A stretch of DNA of 64,000 nucleotides from Acinetobacter sp. HY1485. Its GTDB lineage: Bacteria > Pseudomonadota > Gammaproteobacteria > Pseudomonadales > Moraxellaceae. The stretch's first letter is position 1; every line of letters begins with the position of its first letter. The DNA lies in assembly GCF_027568475.1 (NCBI RefSeq), contig NZ_JANKZG010000002.1:186001-250000 (forward strand), in the 5' to 3' direction. The translations under genes were made by a program, and so were the position numbers. The notes beneath the pieces are model-generated. The model did not search any database. It was not told the origin of the DNA and was given only the letters and a program-made list of their open reading frames with translations. Below are positions 21,722 to 31,343 of the stretch, piece by piece.

Positions 21722-22045
21722 CTAAATTAGAAAGTCTTCTAATTTTGCACCCTTTTTAAGTTCTGCAACTAACCAGCGCGGTTGTTTACCACGTCCTGTC
21801 CATGTGTCTTGCGGATGATTATGGTTACGAAAACGAGGCTCAACTTTTTTACGTGATGTCGTTTTATGTTTTTGCGCGCCTTGCTCAATCAGTTGTTCAA
21901 CTGTTAAATCTAGCTTGGCAGCAATTTCAACCACTTGTTGGTACGCATTTTGAATTTCGTTTTCTTTTTTTGAAGCAATCAAACTTTCTGCTTCTTGCTG
22001 TAAACGCTTTAATTCATCAACACTTAATTCACTAATATCTTGCAT
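21722..22045 (-). CDS. H-NS family histone-like protein
   Basis: 107 residues. An N-terminal coiled-coil oligomerisation region (ISELSVDELKRLQQEAESLIASKKENEIQ) and the C-terminal DNA-binding core TWTGRGKQPRWL (residues 81-92), followed by KKGAKLEDFLI. The QPR triad within this core inserts into the minor groove of AT-rich DNA. Proteins of this kind silence horizontally acquired genes. GGAG lies eight bases before the ATG. Transcribed alone or with the FHA gene behind it. Confidence 0.92.
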   Translation of the reverse strand: MQDISELSVDELKRLQQEAESLIASKKENEIQNAYQQVVEIAAKLDLTVEQLIEQGAQKHKTTSRKKVEPRFRNHNHPQDTWTGRGKQPRWLVAELKKGAKLEDFLI

Positions 22046-22170
22046 GAGAGAAACTCCAAAAAATTATTATAAAAATTACGCAAAATATATTAATCAATAA
22101 TTTTAAGGGTGTATATAATTAATATATCTTGCTTATATTGTATTATATTAAATTCTGAGTTTAGCATAAT

Positions 22171-23727
22171 TTATAAATTTGAAAAATTCTTTATATTATC
22201 TATTTTCTTCATATACCAAGCACCATTATAAACAGCAATAAAATAAAAGAAGTAAGCGATGATAGCGACAATAAATGACATATAGGGTTCAGGTAGTAAA
22301 TTTATTCCACCAAAATTTCCTATATAAGATAATAAAATCAGTAAAAGTATATAAGCAATAAAATATAATCCACCTATAATTTCTTCTGTTTTATTTTTAT
22401 TAATAATATGAAGAACACCATAACCAATTAAACCCAAAATAATGCCTGCAAATGCGAGTTGGATTTTGCTCCATTTTGTCCAATAAATTAAAAGTGTTGC
22501 TAATACAAAAGCGATAGGTGCAATAAATTGCATACCAGGTAGACCCTGTTCTTTAGTGACACCTACTTTTCTAAATACCATGACGGTGACACAAGCTGAA
22601 GCATATTTAAAGACACTGATTGCGCCTACAATCGCAATAATCGCTGTCCAACTTTTAAGTGGAAATAAGAATAATAGACCGACTACAAAATTTAAGATAA
22701 GTGCACGTGTAGGCACACCAAAACGTGGATGGATAACACCAAAATAACGTGGTACAAAACCACTTTTTGCCATACCAAAAACATGGCGTGATGTGCCTGC
22801 TGTATAGGTCAAAGCTGAACCAGTTGGCGATACCATCGCGTCTGCTGTAATGATCCAAGACAACCACACGACATTAATCAAAATTGCTAAGTTTGCAAAA
22901 GGTGAATCAAAATGAATATTGCTCCATCCGTGTGCAAGTAGCTCAGGTTGAATTGCACCAATAAAGACCGTTTGTAGTGCTACATATAACAATGCTGCAA
23001 GAATGAGAGAGGTAATTAATGCTAAAGGAATATTACGCTTTGGATTACTGACCTCACCTCCCATCATGACCACATTTCCAAAGCCGGTATAGGCAAAGAA
23101 AATACCACTGGTTAAAATAGCACTTAGACTTGCGCCAAAGCCATTAGGTGCAAAACCTTGACTAGTAAAGTTTTCACTATGAAATCCTGATACTAAAAAA
23201 ACAAGAATAGTGAGTAAAGGTACAAGAAATTTAAGAACAGTAATAACCGTATTGGTAACTGCAAATAACTTGACGCCAAAATAGTTAAATACGACAAAAA
23301 AGACCATTAATGCACTGGCAGATAAAATACCTTGAGAAGTCAGTTGTTGCGTTTGCGTATTATAAAGATGCGGATAAAATTGATTGGCATATTGAATAAC
23401 GCCTGCCGACTCAACAGGTGCCGTAGCACAATAACCTAACCAAATAGAATAACTGGTTACTGTAGCGAGCATTTTGCCATGAGAATATAAAGGATAACGT
23501 CCAAGCCCACCTGTTTCAGGCTTTACACGCCCAAGCTCGGCATAAATAAGCGCAATAAATATAATAACAACAGCACCAATCATCCAAGAAAGGATAGCAG
23601 CAGGTCCTGCAAGTTGCGCTGTCACATAGGGTCCAAAAAGCCAACTAGAACCAATAATGCCACCTAAAGACAGTGCTGTTAAAGACCAAAACCCGATTTT
23701 CTTTTTTAGATATTGCTCTTGTTGCAT
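22171..23727 (-). CDS. APC superfamily amino acid permease
   Basis: 518 residues with roughly twelve to fourteen membrane spans. The N-terminus KKKIGFWSLTALSLGGIIGSSWLFGP is the APC signature (substrate-binding unwound helix GGIIGSSW), and later SGIFFAYTGFGNVVMMGGEVSNPKRNIPLAL is the TM6 region. It resembles aspartate:proton symporter-like members of the superfamily, but I cannot fix the substrate. The upstream region is AT-rich and no terminator is visible after it. Confidence 0.75.
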   Translation of the reverse strand: MQQEQYLKKKIGFWSLTALSLGGIIGSSWLFGPYVTAQLAGPAAILSWMIGAVVIIFIALIYAELGRVKPETGGLGRYPLYSHGKMLATVTSYSIWLGYCATAPVESAGVIQYANQFYPHLYNTQTQQLTSQGILSASALMVFFVVFNYFGVKLFAVTNTVITVLKFLVPLLTILVFLVSGFHSENFTSQGFAPNGFGASLSAILTSGIFFAYTGFGNVVMMGGEVSNPKRNIPLALITSLILAALLYVALQTVFIGAIQPELLAHGWSNIHFDSPFANLAILINVVWLSWIITADAMVSPTGSALTYTAGTSRHVFGMAKSGFVPRYFGVIHPRFGVPTRALILNFVVGLLFLFPLKSWTAIIAIVGAISVFKYASACVTVMVFRKVGVTKEQGLPGMQFIAPIAFVLATLLIYWTKWSKIQLAFAGIILGLIGYGVLHIINKNKTEEIIGGLYFIAYILLLILLSYIGNFGGINLLPEPYMSFIVAIIAYFFYFIAVYNGAWYMKKIDNIKNFSNL

Positions 23728-23807
23728 ACATAATCTCCATTTTGAAATTAGATATGCAATGTTTATGCCTTAATTAATCTTAAATAAATCATATATTACG
23801 ATTATTA

Positions 23808-25007
23808 TTAAGATAAATTCAGTTTTAGAAAATTCGTATCACTCTCAAAAATAACATTTAACTCTTGAATTAAGCCTTCATCGTTTTTAATTTTGTCTTT
23901 AACTCTTAAATAACTCATTAAAATATGATTTGGATAAAGTATTAATAATTGATCTGCTTTTTCTTTTTGGTCTGTCGCTTGATATATATGCCATTTTGCA
24001 AAAGTAAAAATAGGTACTTCTGAATATTTACTTTCCCACAGCTCAATTGTTTTTTCGATTTTGATATAATCAGGACATGAACATAATATTTGCTGTTCAA
24101 ACCACATATAAAATACTTCTGAATTAAAACGTTCTTGCAATAACAGCTCAACTAACTGTTCATGTTCAACCGCCATTTCAGGTAAGCGTGCGAGTATTTT
24201 AAGCCACAATACTTTATTTTCATAAATGCTTAGAAAAATATAATCATCTCGCATTAATAAATAACGCTGTTTTAAATTTTCTAAATCTTCAAAAGTGGCT
24301 TGGTCAAATGTTGCTAAAACTTGTGTCAGCCATTGCATTTTATCCGTTTCATTTAAGTGCCCAAAACGTGTCGATGTCAAATATAACCATGGAAAAACAA
24401 TCGCAAATCGTCCCCATAATGTCGTGAGTTTATGCTGATATCCTTGTTGAATATCCATCAACCACGGTGACAATTCATGCTGATTTAAAAATTCTAAATG
24501 GGTAAGCGCTTCCAATCCTTGCTGATTTGCCAAATAAAGCTCAATACGTTGTAATTCAGCTAATTCAAACGCATTAGGTGGTGCCTCTTTTAATAAATTT
24601 AGTGCAACATCAAACTGCTGTTGTTTCCATAAAAATGAGGCATGTACGACATCTTTAAGTAACCCTGATTGATCAAAAATACCTCGCACCATGCCTTTTT
24701 TTTCTTGATCAGCTTCTAACAACCACAAAATTGCAAGTTTTTCATAAGGATGTAATGCCGAGAAGCTAAACACTTCAGTCTGAATACGTTTTTTGCGAGT
24801 TAAATACTTTTTGCATAATAGCCACAATATTTGACCAAGAAAACTGAGTAAACCAAGTAATCCACATATCACCCATATATTGGTTTGTAATTGCCAACCA
24901 TGAAAAAATACATATACATAGCCTGCCCCATTGCCATAGCTCAGTAAACTTAGAACAGCAATGACCAATACACAAATAATGGCATAGGATATCAAGAGTT
25001 GTTTCAT
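23808..25007 (-). CDS. hemY: HemY-type membrane TPR protein
   Basis: 399 residues, with two N-terminal membrane spans (about 5-25 and 42-65, with YVFFHGWQLQTN between them) and a long helical TPR-like cytoplasmic or periplasmic domain. This is the proteobacterial HemY encoded after hemX, not the Gram-positive protoporphyrinogen oxidase. Its role in tetrapyrrole metabolism is unclear. It overlaps hemX by four bases (ATGA), so the two are translationally coupled. Confidence 0.8.
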   Translation of the reverse strand: MKQLLISYAIICVLVIAVLSLLSYGNGAGYVYVFFHGWQLQTNIWVICGLLGLLSFLGQILWLLCKKYLTRKKRIQTEVFSFSALHPYEKLAILWLLEADQEKKGMVRGIFDQSGLLKDVVHASFLWKQQQFDVALNLLKEAPPNAFELAELQRIELYLANQQGLEALTHLEFLNQHELSPWLMDIQQGYQHKLTTLWGRFAIVFPWLYLTSTRFGHLNETDKMQWLTQVLATFDQATFEDLENLKQRYLLMRDDYIFLSIYENKVLWLKILARLPEMAVEHEQLVELLLQERFNSEVFYMWFEQQILCSCPDYIKIEKTIELWESKYSEVPIFTFAKWHIYQATDQKEKADQLLILYPNHILMSYLRVKDKIKNDEGLIQELNVIFESDTNFLKLNLS

Positions 25008-25831
25008 ATTAAGCCTAATGTTGCTAACTGTGGCGCAGGAATCACAGGAAGTTGTTTCGCTTTATTCAATAGTTGAGAAATTTCAGTTTTATTAAGGCTC
25101 GGTGCTTGATTAAGTTGGTTCAGTAATTCACTTAACGTTTTTTGATAATCTACATACTGCCCTAATGCTAATTGCTGTTGTGCTAACACTGCTTTAAGCT
25201 GAATTTCCTTAATCACCAAGTTTTGATTCATTAACTGAGATTGTGCTTGCTGTACAGGCTGAATATCAAACCAACGTTGCCAAAAAGATGTGGTTTTAGG
25301 TTGATAGTGCTGATTAGTTTGCGTAAGTTGCTTCTGAATAGCATCATTCAAATTTTCAAATAGTTGATTAAGCTGAACCAGTTGTTGTGCTTGTTGATTA
25401 TGATACTGCTCAATGCGTTGCTGATCTTTATCAAGTGCCTCGTATAAACTTTGTTGTAATGCAGGTGCAATTGAATATTGGCTCATCCGGTGGCGTAAAA
25501 CTTGAATTTGTTCAATAGCATATAAATCTTGATGCTGTTGTACTGCAAAACGAATCAGTTGTAAATGTTGACGAATAAGTACAATAGGATCAATCGCACC
25601 CTGCGCAACTTCATGAACCACTATATTTTCTTTACTATTGGTTAAATGACTTTGTACTTGGCGTTGCAGTGCCACAAATTGGTCATTCAGATTATCTTTA
25701 GACTGCTCGACTTGTGTAATCTGTGTTTTTAATCTGTCTATCTGATCTGTCGATTGAATCAAATCATATTGAAGCTTTGCGCCCCAAAGTGCACCTAATA
25801 TAACGATGACCACGACACGCTTCTTCATCAT
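25004..25831 (-). CDS. hemX: HemX-like membrane-anchored coiled-coil protein
   Basis: 275 residues. One N-terminal transmembrane segment (VVVIVILGALWGA) followed by a coiled coil (about 27-60, STDQIDRLKTQITQVEQ) and a Gln-rich helical domain. The family lies between hemD and hemY in many proteobacteria. In E. coli it is annotated as an uroporphyrinogen-III methyltransferase, but no methyltransferase motif is visible here. It overlaps hemD and hemY by four bases each. Confidence 0.75.
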   Translation of the reverse strand: MMKKRVVVIVILGALWGAKLQYDLIQSTDQIDRLKTQITQVEQSKDNLNDQFVALQRQVQSHLTNSKENIVVHEVAQGAIDPIVLIRQHLQLIRFAVQQHQDLYAIEQIQVLRHRMSQYSIAPALQQSLYEALDKDQQRIEQYHNQQAQQLVQLNQLFENLNDAIQKQLTQTNQHYQPKTTSFWQRWFDIQPVQQAQSQLMNQNLVIKEIQLKAVLAQQQLALGQYVDYQKTLSELLNQLNQAPSLNKTEISQLLNKAKQLPVIPAPQLATLGLI

Positions 25832-26556
25832 GCCTCCTTTACAGCCTCTTGTATGCTTTTTGGGGTTAAATTTTGAATTTGCCGAACCAATAATGCGGTA
25901 TGCTGTACAAGCTGTGTTAAACGCTCACCTAAAGTTAAATAAATACATTGCTTTATTAAATAGGGATAGTGTTTACATAACAGAAGCCAATTATGCCAAC
26001 TTGCTTCACTGCTAATACACACAAATATAGGCATATTATGTTGAATATATCTTAAGTTTTGTTTAAAAATTTGAGGACTGTGATCGGGTAGCTGACGGTA
26101 ATATAAGCAAAAGTTAAGGATTGTTGTACCTTGAGCCTGTAGATGTTGCATCATAAATTGTCGTCCGCCTCGTCCACGCCAAAACGCAACACACCCTTTA
26201 TTAATATTACGTAAAATAGGCAGTTGTAACATGCCCTCGGATGTTTCTAATTCTGGAATATACGCATTTATTCCCACTTTTTGTAAGACTTGCGCTGTGG
26301 TTTTACCAACTGCAATCCATTGAATATGTTCAAGCTGTTCTAACGATACACCGCTTTTTTTAAGACCATCTAAACCTAATTGAGCTGCTGTTGGACTCAC
26401 CACCACCACCACTTGTGCTTGAGCCAGCTGCTGATATTGCTCAATATCAATTTTATTTGGTACAAGCTCTAACAATGGCAACTCAAGCACAGGAAAATCC
26501 AGTGCTTGAGTGAGATGGTATGCCCGTTCAGTCGGGCGTGTATTGATAAATAGCAT
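25828..26556 (-). CDS. hemD: uroporphyrinogen-III synthase
   Basis: 242 residues. Closes hydroxymethylbilane to uroporphyrinogen III with inversion of ring D. Two-lobe fold; visible family segments are NTRPTERAYHLTQAL at the start, VSPTAAQLGLDGLKK and WIAVGKTTAQVLQKVGI in the first half, and a weakly conserved second half. The start overlaps the hemC stop by one base (TAATG). Confidence 0.9.
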   Translation of the reverse strand: MLFINTRPTERAYHLTQALDFPVLELPLLELVPNKIDIEQYQQLAQAQVVVVVSPTAAQLGLDGLKKSGVSLEQLEHIQWIAVGKTTAQVLQKVGINAYIPELETSEGMLQLPILRNINKGCVAFWRGRGGRQFMMQHLQAQGTTILNFCLYYRQLPDHSPQIFKQNLRYIQHNMPIFVCISSEASWHNWLLLCKHYPYLIKQCIYLTLGERLTQLVQHTALLVRQIQNLTPKSIQEAVKEA

Positions 26557-27476
26557 TAGTCATGCAGTGCTTGAAGCAACTCTCCTGCACCTTGTTTTAA
26601 TAAATCTTGTGCAAGTGCCTCACCCAACGCTTCTGCATGTGCCATATGTTCTTGATGAACTGCTTTAAGAAGCGTTTTCCCATCTACACTGCCTACACGC
26701 CCTTCAATGGTAATAATATCTTGATGAAGTGTGGCGTAGCCTGCTATTGGAACTTGGCATCCACCTTCTAAAAATGCATTAAATGCACGTTCGGCACGTA
26801 CACAACTTTCAGTTTCATTGTGACGTAGCGGTTCAATCAATTGACGTACGACATCATCATCTGTACGACACTCTAAACCTAATGCACCCTGTCCAACTGC
26901 AGGCAAACTCATGCTTGGTGGTAGAGTATGACGAATTCGGCTTGCAAGTTCTAAACGCTTCAGACCTGCACTTGCTAAAATAATCGCATCGTATAAACCA
27001 CTATCTAGTTTTGATAAACGTGTACCCACATTGCCACGTAAATCATGAATGACTAAATCTGGACGAGCATACAAAATTTGGCACTTACGGCGTAAACTTG
27101 AAGTACCTACAATTGCACCTTGAGGCAAATCATCAAAAGAAGCATAAGTATTAGATACAAAAGCATCTAATGGATCTTCACGCTCGCAAATAACGGCTAA
27201 CTCTAACCCTTGAGGAAGTTGCATAGGCACATCTTTCATTGAGTGGACTGCAAGGTCTGCACGCCCATCAAATAAGGCATTTTCTAATTCTTTTACAAAT
27301 AGACCTTTACCACCAATTTTAGCCAACGGTGTATCTAAAATTTTATCACCTTGCGTCACAAATTTAACCAACTCTACATTTAAGTTTGGGTGTAGTTGCT
27401 GTAAACGCGCTTTAATATGTTCTGCTTGCCATAACGCCAAAGGACTTTGACGAGTTGCTATTTTTAATGTCTTCAT
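26556..27476 (-). CDS. hemC: hydroxymethylbilane synthase (porphobilinogen deaminase)
   Basis: 306 residues. Polymerises four porphobilinogen units. Hallmarks are [15 protein letters not shown] at the start, [48 protein letters not shown], and the cofactor-bearing cysteine in [12 protein letters not shown]. First gene of hemCDXY. It is preceded by the algZR pair, as in Pseudomonas. Confidence 0.97.
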   Translation of the reverse strand: MKTLKIATRQSPLALWQAEHIKARLQQLHPNLNVELVKFVTQGDKILDTPLAKIGGKGLFVKELENALFDGRADLAVHSMKDVPMQLPQGLELAVICEREDPLDAFVSNTYASFDDLPQGAIVGTSSLRRKCQILYARPDLVIHDLRGNVGTRLSKLDSGLYDAIILASAGLKRLELASRIRHTLPPSMSLPAVGQGALGLECRTDDDVVRQLIEPLRHNETESCVRAERAFNAFLEGGCQVPIAGYATLHQDIITIEGRVGSVDGKTLLKAVHQEHMAHAEALGEALAQDLLKQGAGELLQALHD

Positions 27477-27545
27477 AGTGTTCTTACAACATGCTCTTTA
27501 ACGACTAAACTTACGCGGTTGAAATAAAAAAGCAAGTTTAGTTTC

Positions 27546-28271
27546 TTATAAGGACTGTAGTCGCTCACGCAACTGTGCTAAATGACGGCGACTAACCACC
27601 AAACGCTCATCGGTTTGACGAATACGCACCTGCTGTTGCCCCGCAACCGACTCTAAACCCCCTAAATATTTAACTGAAATAAGTGCATTACGGTGCACAC
27701 GAATAAATAAATCGGAAAATTCTTGCTCTAAATCTTTTAGCGTTTCATCAATTAAAATTTTACCTTGCGCGTGGCGAATTGTGACATATTTTTGATCTGC
27801 TAAAAAATAATGAATGTCCTCAATGGGAATTAGCTCCATACCTCTATGAGATTTTGCCGTAATATGTTGTCGCTGTTTTTTATGCTGTTGCTCTTTTAGG
27901 CTGTTCACTTGAACTTGGTTAAAGGTAGTTAACGCTTCTAACTGTTGTTTTAATGCAGATTTGGCAATTGGTTTTAATAAATAACCATTGGCTTGAATTT
28001 GAAACGCAGTAAGTGCATGTGTATTGTCTGCGGTACAAAAAATCACTGCAGGTTTAACAGGTAACTTGGATAACTCACGCGCACATTGTAAGCCGTCCAT
28101 TTGTGGCATTTGAATATCAAGTAAAATCACATCAGGTTTATAGTGTTTTGCTAACTCGACTACCTCTGCACCGTGGCTTGCTGTTGCAATGACCTCATGT
28201 CCTAAATCTTGCACCAACCTTGATAGACGAATGACCGCTAACGGCTCGTCATCACAAATCAAAATCTTCAT
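27546..28271 (-). CDS. algR: LytTR response regulator, AlgR type
   Basis: 241 residues. Receiver domain with acidic pocket at DD (residues 7-8) and phospho-acceptor Asp52 (ILLDIQMPQMDG), Thr and Lys at CTADN and LKPIAK, then a C-terminal LytTR DNA-binding domain (VTIRHAQGKILIDETLKDLEQEF ... FIRVHRNALISVKYLGGLE ... RLVVSRRHLAQLRERL). In Pseudomonas AlgR controls alginate and twitching motility; the role here is inferred only. It is two bases downstream of the sensor gene. Confidence 0.88.
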   Translation of the reverse strand: MKILICDDEPLAVIRLSRLVQDLGHEVIATASHGAEVVELAKHYKPDVILLDIQMPQMDGLQCARELSKLPVKPAVIFCTADNTHALTAFQIQANGYLLKPIAKSALKQQLEALTTFNQVQVNSLKEQQHKKQRQHITAKSHRGMELIPIEDIHYFLADQKYVTIRHAQGKILIDETLKDLEQEFSDLFIRVHRNALISVKYLGGLESVAGQQQVRIRQTDERLVVSRRHLAQLRERLQSL

Positions 28272-28273
28272 TG

Positions 28274-29437
28274 TTATTCCTTGGCTTTATGCTTTAAATA
28301 TTTATAACTTAAAACCGTTGTAAAGACATGATCACTTGCAGAACTTTGTAACGATGCATGACGACCATAATATGCTTTTAAACGTTGTTTTATGTTTTCT
28401 AACGCAATGCCATGACCTTGTCTGACTGACCCCATATCTTCTTGATAAGGATTAGTAATCACTATATTTACACGCGTGTCTAAAATTTCAACCAAAATAC
28501 TGACTTCGCATAAACCACTAATCCGCTCCACCCCATGAAAAATACTATTTTCTAATAAGGGTTGTAAGCTCAAAAGAGGAATTTGGATGGCATCTAAATA
28601 TTTTGGATTAGGCAAACGCCATGTCACATTTAAACGATCGGCTAACCGTATTTTCTCAATAGCAATATATTGTTTACAAATCCGAATTTCTTCTGCCAAG
28701 GTGACCAAACGTAATTGCTGAAAACTCACTCGAAATAGTTGCGATAAATTAATCAATGCATCTTCTGCTTTTTCAGGATCTATGGTGATTAGACTGACCA
28801 CACTATTTAAACTATTAAATAAAAAATGCGGTTGAATACGTGCCTGCATGGCTTGAATTCTAGATTCTAACTCACTATTTTGCTGACGTTGCCATTGGTC
28901 ACGAATATACAAATAACGTAAACAAAATGCCCCTAATAAAATGCCATAAGTTAAATGTAGGGTTAGACCATCAAATAAACGCGCTGCTGTATAATTACTT
29001 AAATTAAAAGTATGACAACAAAATGTTGCCTCTACTACATTAAGAGAGAATGTCGTCACAATCACAATCAGTTGTAAAAGTAAAAAACTGATCATCAAGC
29101 CTTTGATTTGTGAAATACGGTTAAAAAAAGCTTGAAAATAATTCACGATCACTGCAAAAGCAATCACAACCCAGTTGATATATATAATGTATTGCAATAC
29201 ATTAAATGACCAAATACTTTGTAAAGATTGCGATTTTGCAACCACCAGCACAAGCGCAAGTACGCAACTGGCAACAAAAAGTTCCACAATATATTGCCAA
29301 TGCCCCATATTGGTAAACACATACGCTGAGGTTTTTTGTCCTTGCCGATACGTCGCATTTGCTTCAATTTGCTGTCTTGCAAAATTTTTAGAACGCACTA
29401 ACCTTTTTTTTAATCGATTGAGCTGCCATGACCACAT
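28274..29437 (-). CDS. algZ: sensor histidine kinase, AlgZ/FimS (LytS-like) type
   Basis: 387 residues. After a basic N-terminus come about four to five membrane spans (50-68, 85-103, 113-133, 155-175), then the His_kinase domain with phospho-acceptor His204 in [14 protein letters not shown], and an ATPase domain ([26 protein letters not shown]). Its ATG at 29437 lies inside the first codons of the divergent argH, giving a ten-base overlap of start regions. No better start with a ribosome site is evident, so the exact N-terminus is uncertain. Confidence 0.85.
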   Translation of the reverse strand: MWSWQLNRLKKRLVRSKNFARQQIEANATYRQGQKTSAYVFTNMGHWQYIVELFVASCVLALVLVVAKSQSLQSIWSFNVLQYIIYINWVVIAFAVIVNYFQAFFNRISQIKGLMISFLLLQLIVIVTTFSLNVVEATFCCHTFNLSNYTAARLFDGLTLHLTYGILLGAFCLRYLYIRDQWQRQQNSELESRIQAMQARIQPHFLFNSLNSVVSLITIDPEKAEDALINLSQLFRVSFQQLRLVTLAEEIRICKQYIAIEKIRLADRLNVTWRLPNPKYLDAIQIPLLSLQPLLENSIFHGVERISGLCEVSILVEILDTRVNIVITNPYQEDMGSVRQGHGIALENIKQRLKAYYGRHASLQSSASDHVFTTVLSYKYLKHKAKE

Positions 29438-30864
29438 CTTCTAAAACCCCCACCACATCACAAAAGAACAACCAAACCTCTGGCATGTGGGGTGGTCGTT
29501 TCTCTGAGGCAACTGATGCCTTTGTTGCAGAATTTACCGCATCTGTACAATTTGACCAACGTTTTTATAAACAAGATATCCAAGGTTCGATTGCCCATGC
29601 CACCATGTTGGCTAAAGTAGGTGTACTTACCCAAGCAGAACGTGATGATATCATTCAAGGTTTAACTGATATTCAAAAAGAAATTGAAGCAGGTCAATTT
29701 AATTGGCGTGTTGACTTAGAAGATGTTCATATGAACATTGAAGCACAACTCACTCAGCGTATTGGCATTACAGGTAAAAAATTACACACAGGACGTAGCC
29801 GTAACGACCAAGTAGCCACTGACATTCGTCTTTATCTACGTGATGAAATTGATGCAACGCTTGCAACGCTTAAACGCCTTCAGCTTGGACTTTTAGAGTT
29901 GGCATCTAAAAATACGGATACTATTATGCCAGGCTTTACCCACCTACAAACGGCGCAACCTGTCACTTTTGGTCATCATCTTTTAGCTTGGTTTGAAATG
30001 CTTGTACGTGATTCAGAGCGTTTAATTGATTGCCGTAAACGTGTTAACCGTCTACCACTTGGTGCAGCAGCACTAGCAGGCACAACTTACCCAATCGAAC
30101 GTGCTTATACCGCAGAACTATTAGGTTTTGATGGCGTATGTGAAAACTCACTGGATGCTGTATCAGACCGTGACTTTGCCATTGAATTTAACGCTGCTGC
30201 CTCTTTAATTATGATGCATTTATCGCGTATGTCTGAAGAGCTTATTTTGTGGACATCAGCACAGTTCAAATTTGTTCAAATTCCTGACCGTTTTTGTACA
30301 GGCTCATCAATCATGCCACAAAAGAAAAACCCAGATGTACCCGAGCTTGTACGTGGTAAATCAGGGCGTGTATTTGGTGATTTAATCAGTTTGCTTACGC
30401 TCATGAAAGGTCAGCCATTGGCATATAACAAAGATAACCAAGAAGACAAAGAGCCATTATTTGATGCGATTGATACCGTACGTGGTAGCTTAATGGCATT
30501 TGCCGACATGGTTCCTGCACTTGTACCAAACATTGAAGAAATGCGCGAAGCAGCATTACGTGGCTTCTCAACAGCAACAGACCTTGCCGACTATTTAGTG
30601 AAAAAAGGTGTGGCGTTTCGTGATGCACACGAAATTGTAGGTAAAGCCGTTGCTTTAGGTGTTCAAGAGAAAAAAGACTTATCTGAGTTAACCCTTGAAC
30701 AATTACAACAATTTTCTGACCTGATTACTGCCGATGTGTTTGATAAAGCGTTAACATTAGAAGCATCTGTAAGTGCACGTGACCATATTGGTGGCACAGC
30801 ACCTGCACAAGTTCAAGCTGCTATTGAACGTGCGCACACACGTTTGGCACAAATCTACGCATAG
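29428..30864 (+). CDS. argH: argininosuccinate lyase
   Basis: 478 residues. Splits argininosuccinate into arginine and fumarate, the last step of arginine synthesis. The fumarase/aspartase superfamily signature [12 protein letters not shown] lies at residues 292-303, and THLQTAQP (171-178) carries the general acid His region. The first 18 residues (Ser/Thr/Gln-rich) are a non-conserved extension before GMWGGRFSE. The start codon overlaps the divergent algZ start. The next gene, yggX, starts nine bases after the stop. Confidence 0.96.
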   Translation: MTTSSKTPTTSQKNNQTSGMWGGRFSEATDAFVAEFTASVQFDQRFYKQDIQGSIAHATMLAKVGVLTQAERDDIIQGLTDIQKEIEAGQFNWRVDLEDVHMNIEAQLTQRIGITGKKLHTGRSRNDQVATDIRLYLRDEIDATLATLKRLQLGLLELASKNTDTIMPGFTHLQTAQPVTFGHHLLAWFEMLVRDSERLIDCRKRVNRLPLGAAALAGTTYPIERAYTAELLGFDGVCENSLDAVSDRDFAIEFNAAASLIMMHLSRMSEELILWTSAQFKFVQIPDRFCTGSSIMPQKKNPDVPELVRGKSGRVFGDLISLLTLMKGQPLAYNKDNQEDKEPLFDAIDTVRGSLMAFADMVPALVPNIEEMREAALRGFSTATDLADYLVKKGVAFRDAHEIVGKAVALGVQEKKDLSELTLEQLQQFSDLITADVFDKALTLEASVSARDHIGGTAPAQVQAAIERAHTRLAQIYA

Positions 30865-30873
30865 GATACAACC

Positions 30874-31143
30874 ATGACACGACAAGTAATTTGCCGTAAG
30901 TACCAAACAGAAATGGAAGGTTTAGACTTTGCTCCATTTCCAGGTGCTAAAGGACAAGAATACTTTGATACGGTTTCTAAACAAGCATGGCAAGAATGGT
31001 TAAAACACCAAACGACGCTCATTAATGAGAAACGCTTAAATGTATTTGAGCCTGATGCTAAAAAGTTTTTAGAAGAACAACGTGAAAAGTTTTTCAGTAA
31101 TGATGCTTCTGTTGAACATGCAGAAGGTTGGAAGCCTGAGTAA
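30874..31143 (+). CDS. yggX: Fe(2+)-trafficking / oxidative protection protein YggX
   Basis: 89 residues, full YggX length. Conserved start [35 protein letters not shown] with the single conserved Cys, and end [15 protein letters not shown]. Proteins of this family protect Fe-S clusters and limit Fenton chemistry. Follows argH closely and ends before a terminator. Confidence 0.95.
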   Translation: MTRQVICRKYQTEMEGLDFAPFPGAKGQEYFDTVSKQAWQEWLKHQTTLINEKRLNVFEPDAKKFLEEQREKFFSNDASVEHAEGWKPE

Positions 31144-31147
31144 CACA

Positions 31148-31175
31148 AAAAGACCTTGTACACACAAGGTCTTTT
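31148..31175 (+). terminator. intrinsic terminator of argH-yggX
   Basis: Twelve-base perfect stem AAAAGACCTTGT / ACAAGGTCTTTT with ACAC loop, four bases after the yggX stop. Confidence 0.85.
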
Positions 31176-31183
31176 ACTTTATG

Positions 31184-31343
31184 AAGAGATAGATACATTC
31201 TTTTACAGATGGTATGTATAACAACACCATCTTTTACAAGAGTGCCCAAGACATCGTTGCTAAATTTTCATACTATGAATTTATAGCAAAGCAACTCGCT
31301 ATCTCTTTTCTCCCAAACCTCCCCCAAGGTTTGGGTTTTTTTT
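31184..31343 (+). ncRNA. candidate structured small RNA with own terminator
   Basis: A closing stem AAGAGATAG (31184-31192) / CTATCTCTT (31299-31307) encloses two hairpins: GATGGT / ACCATC (31208-31231) and an imperfect 16-bp arm TTGCTAAATTTTCATA / TATGAATTTATAGCAA (31257-31289). A textbook terminator follows: CCCAAACCT / AGGTTTGGG and eight T (31312-31343), with the T run on the plus strand only. No reading frame of note lies in this stretch and yggX already has its own terminator. It could be a free small RNA or a processed yggX 3' UTR. The promoter is not clear. Confidence 0.5.

Noticed and set aside
24500..25831. HemX/HemY as enzymes of haem synthesis
   Set aside because: HemX lacks a SAM-binding motif and HemY is a membrane TPR protein; neither shows catalytic residues for the annotated enzyme names.
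31312..31343. Hairpin as the terminator of phoU
   Set aside because: On the phoU strand no T run follows the stem; the T run is on the plus strand only, so it serves plus-strand RNA.
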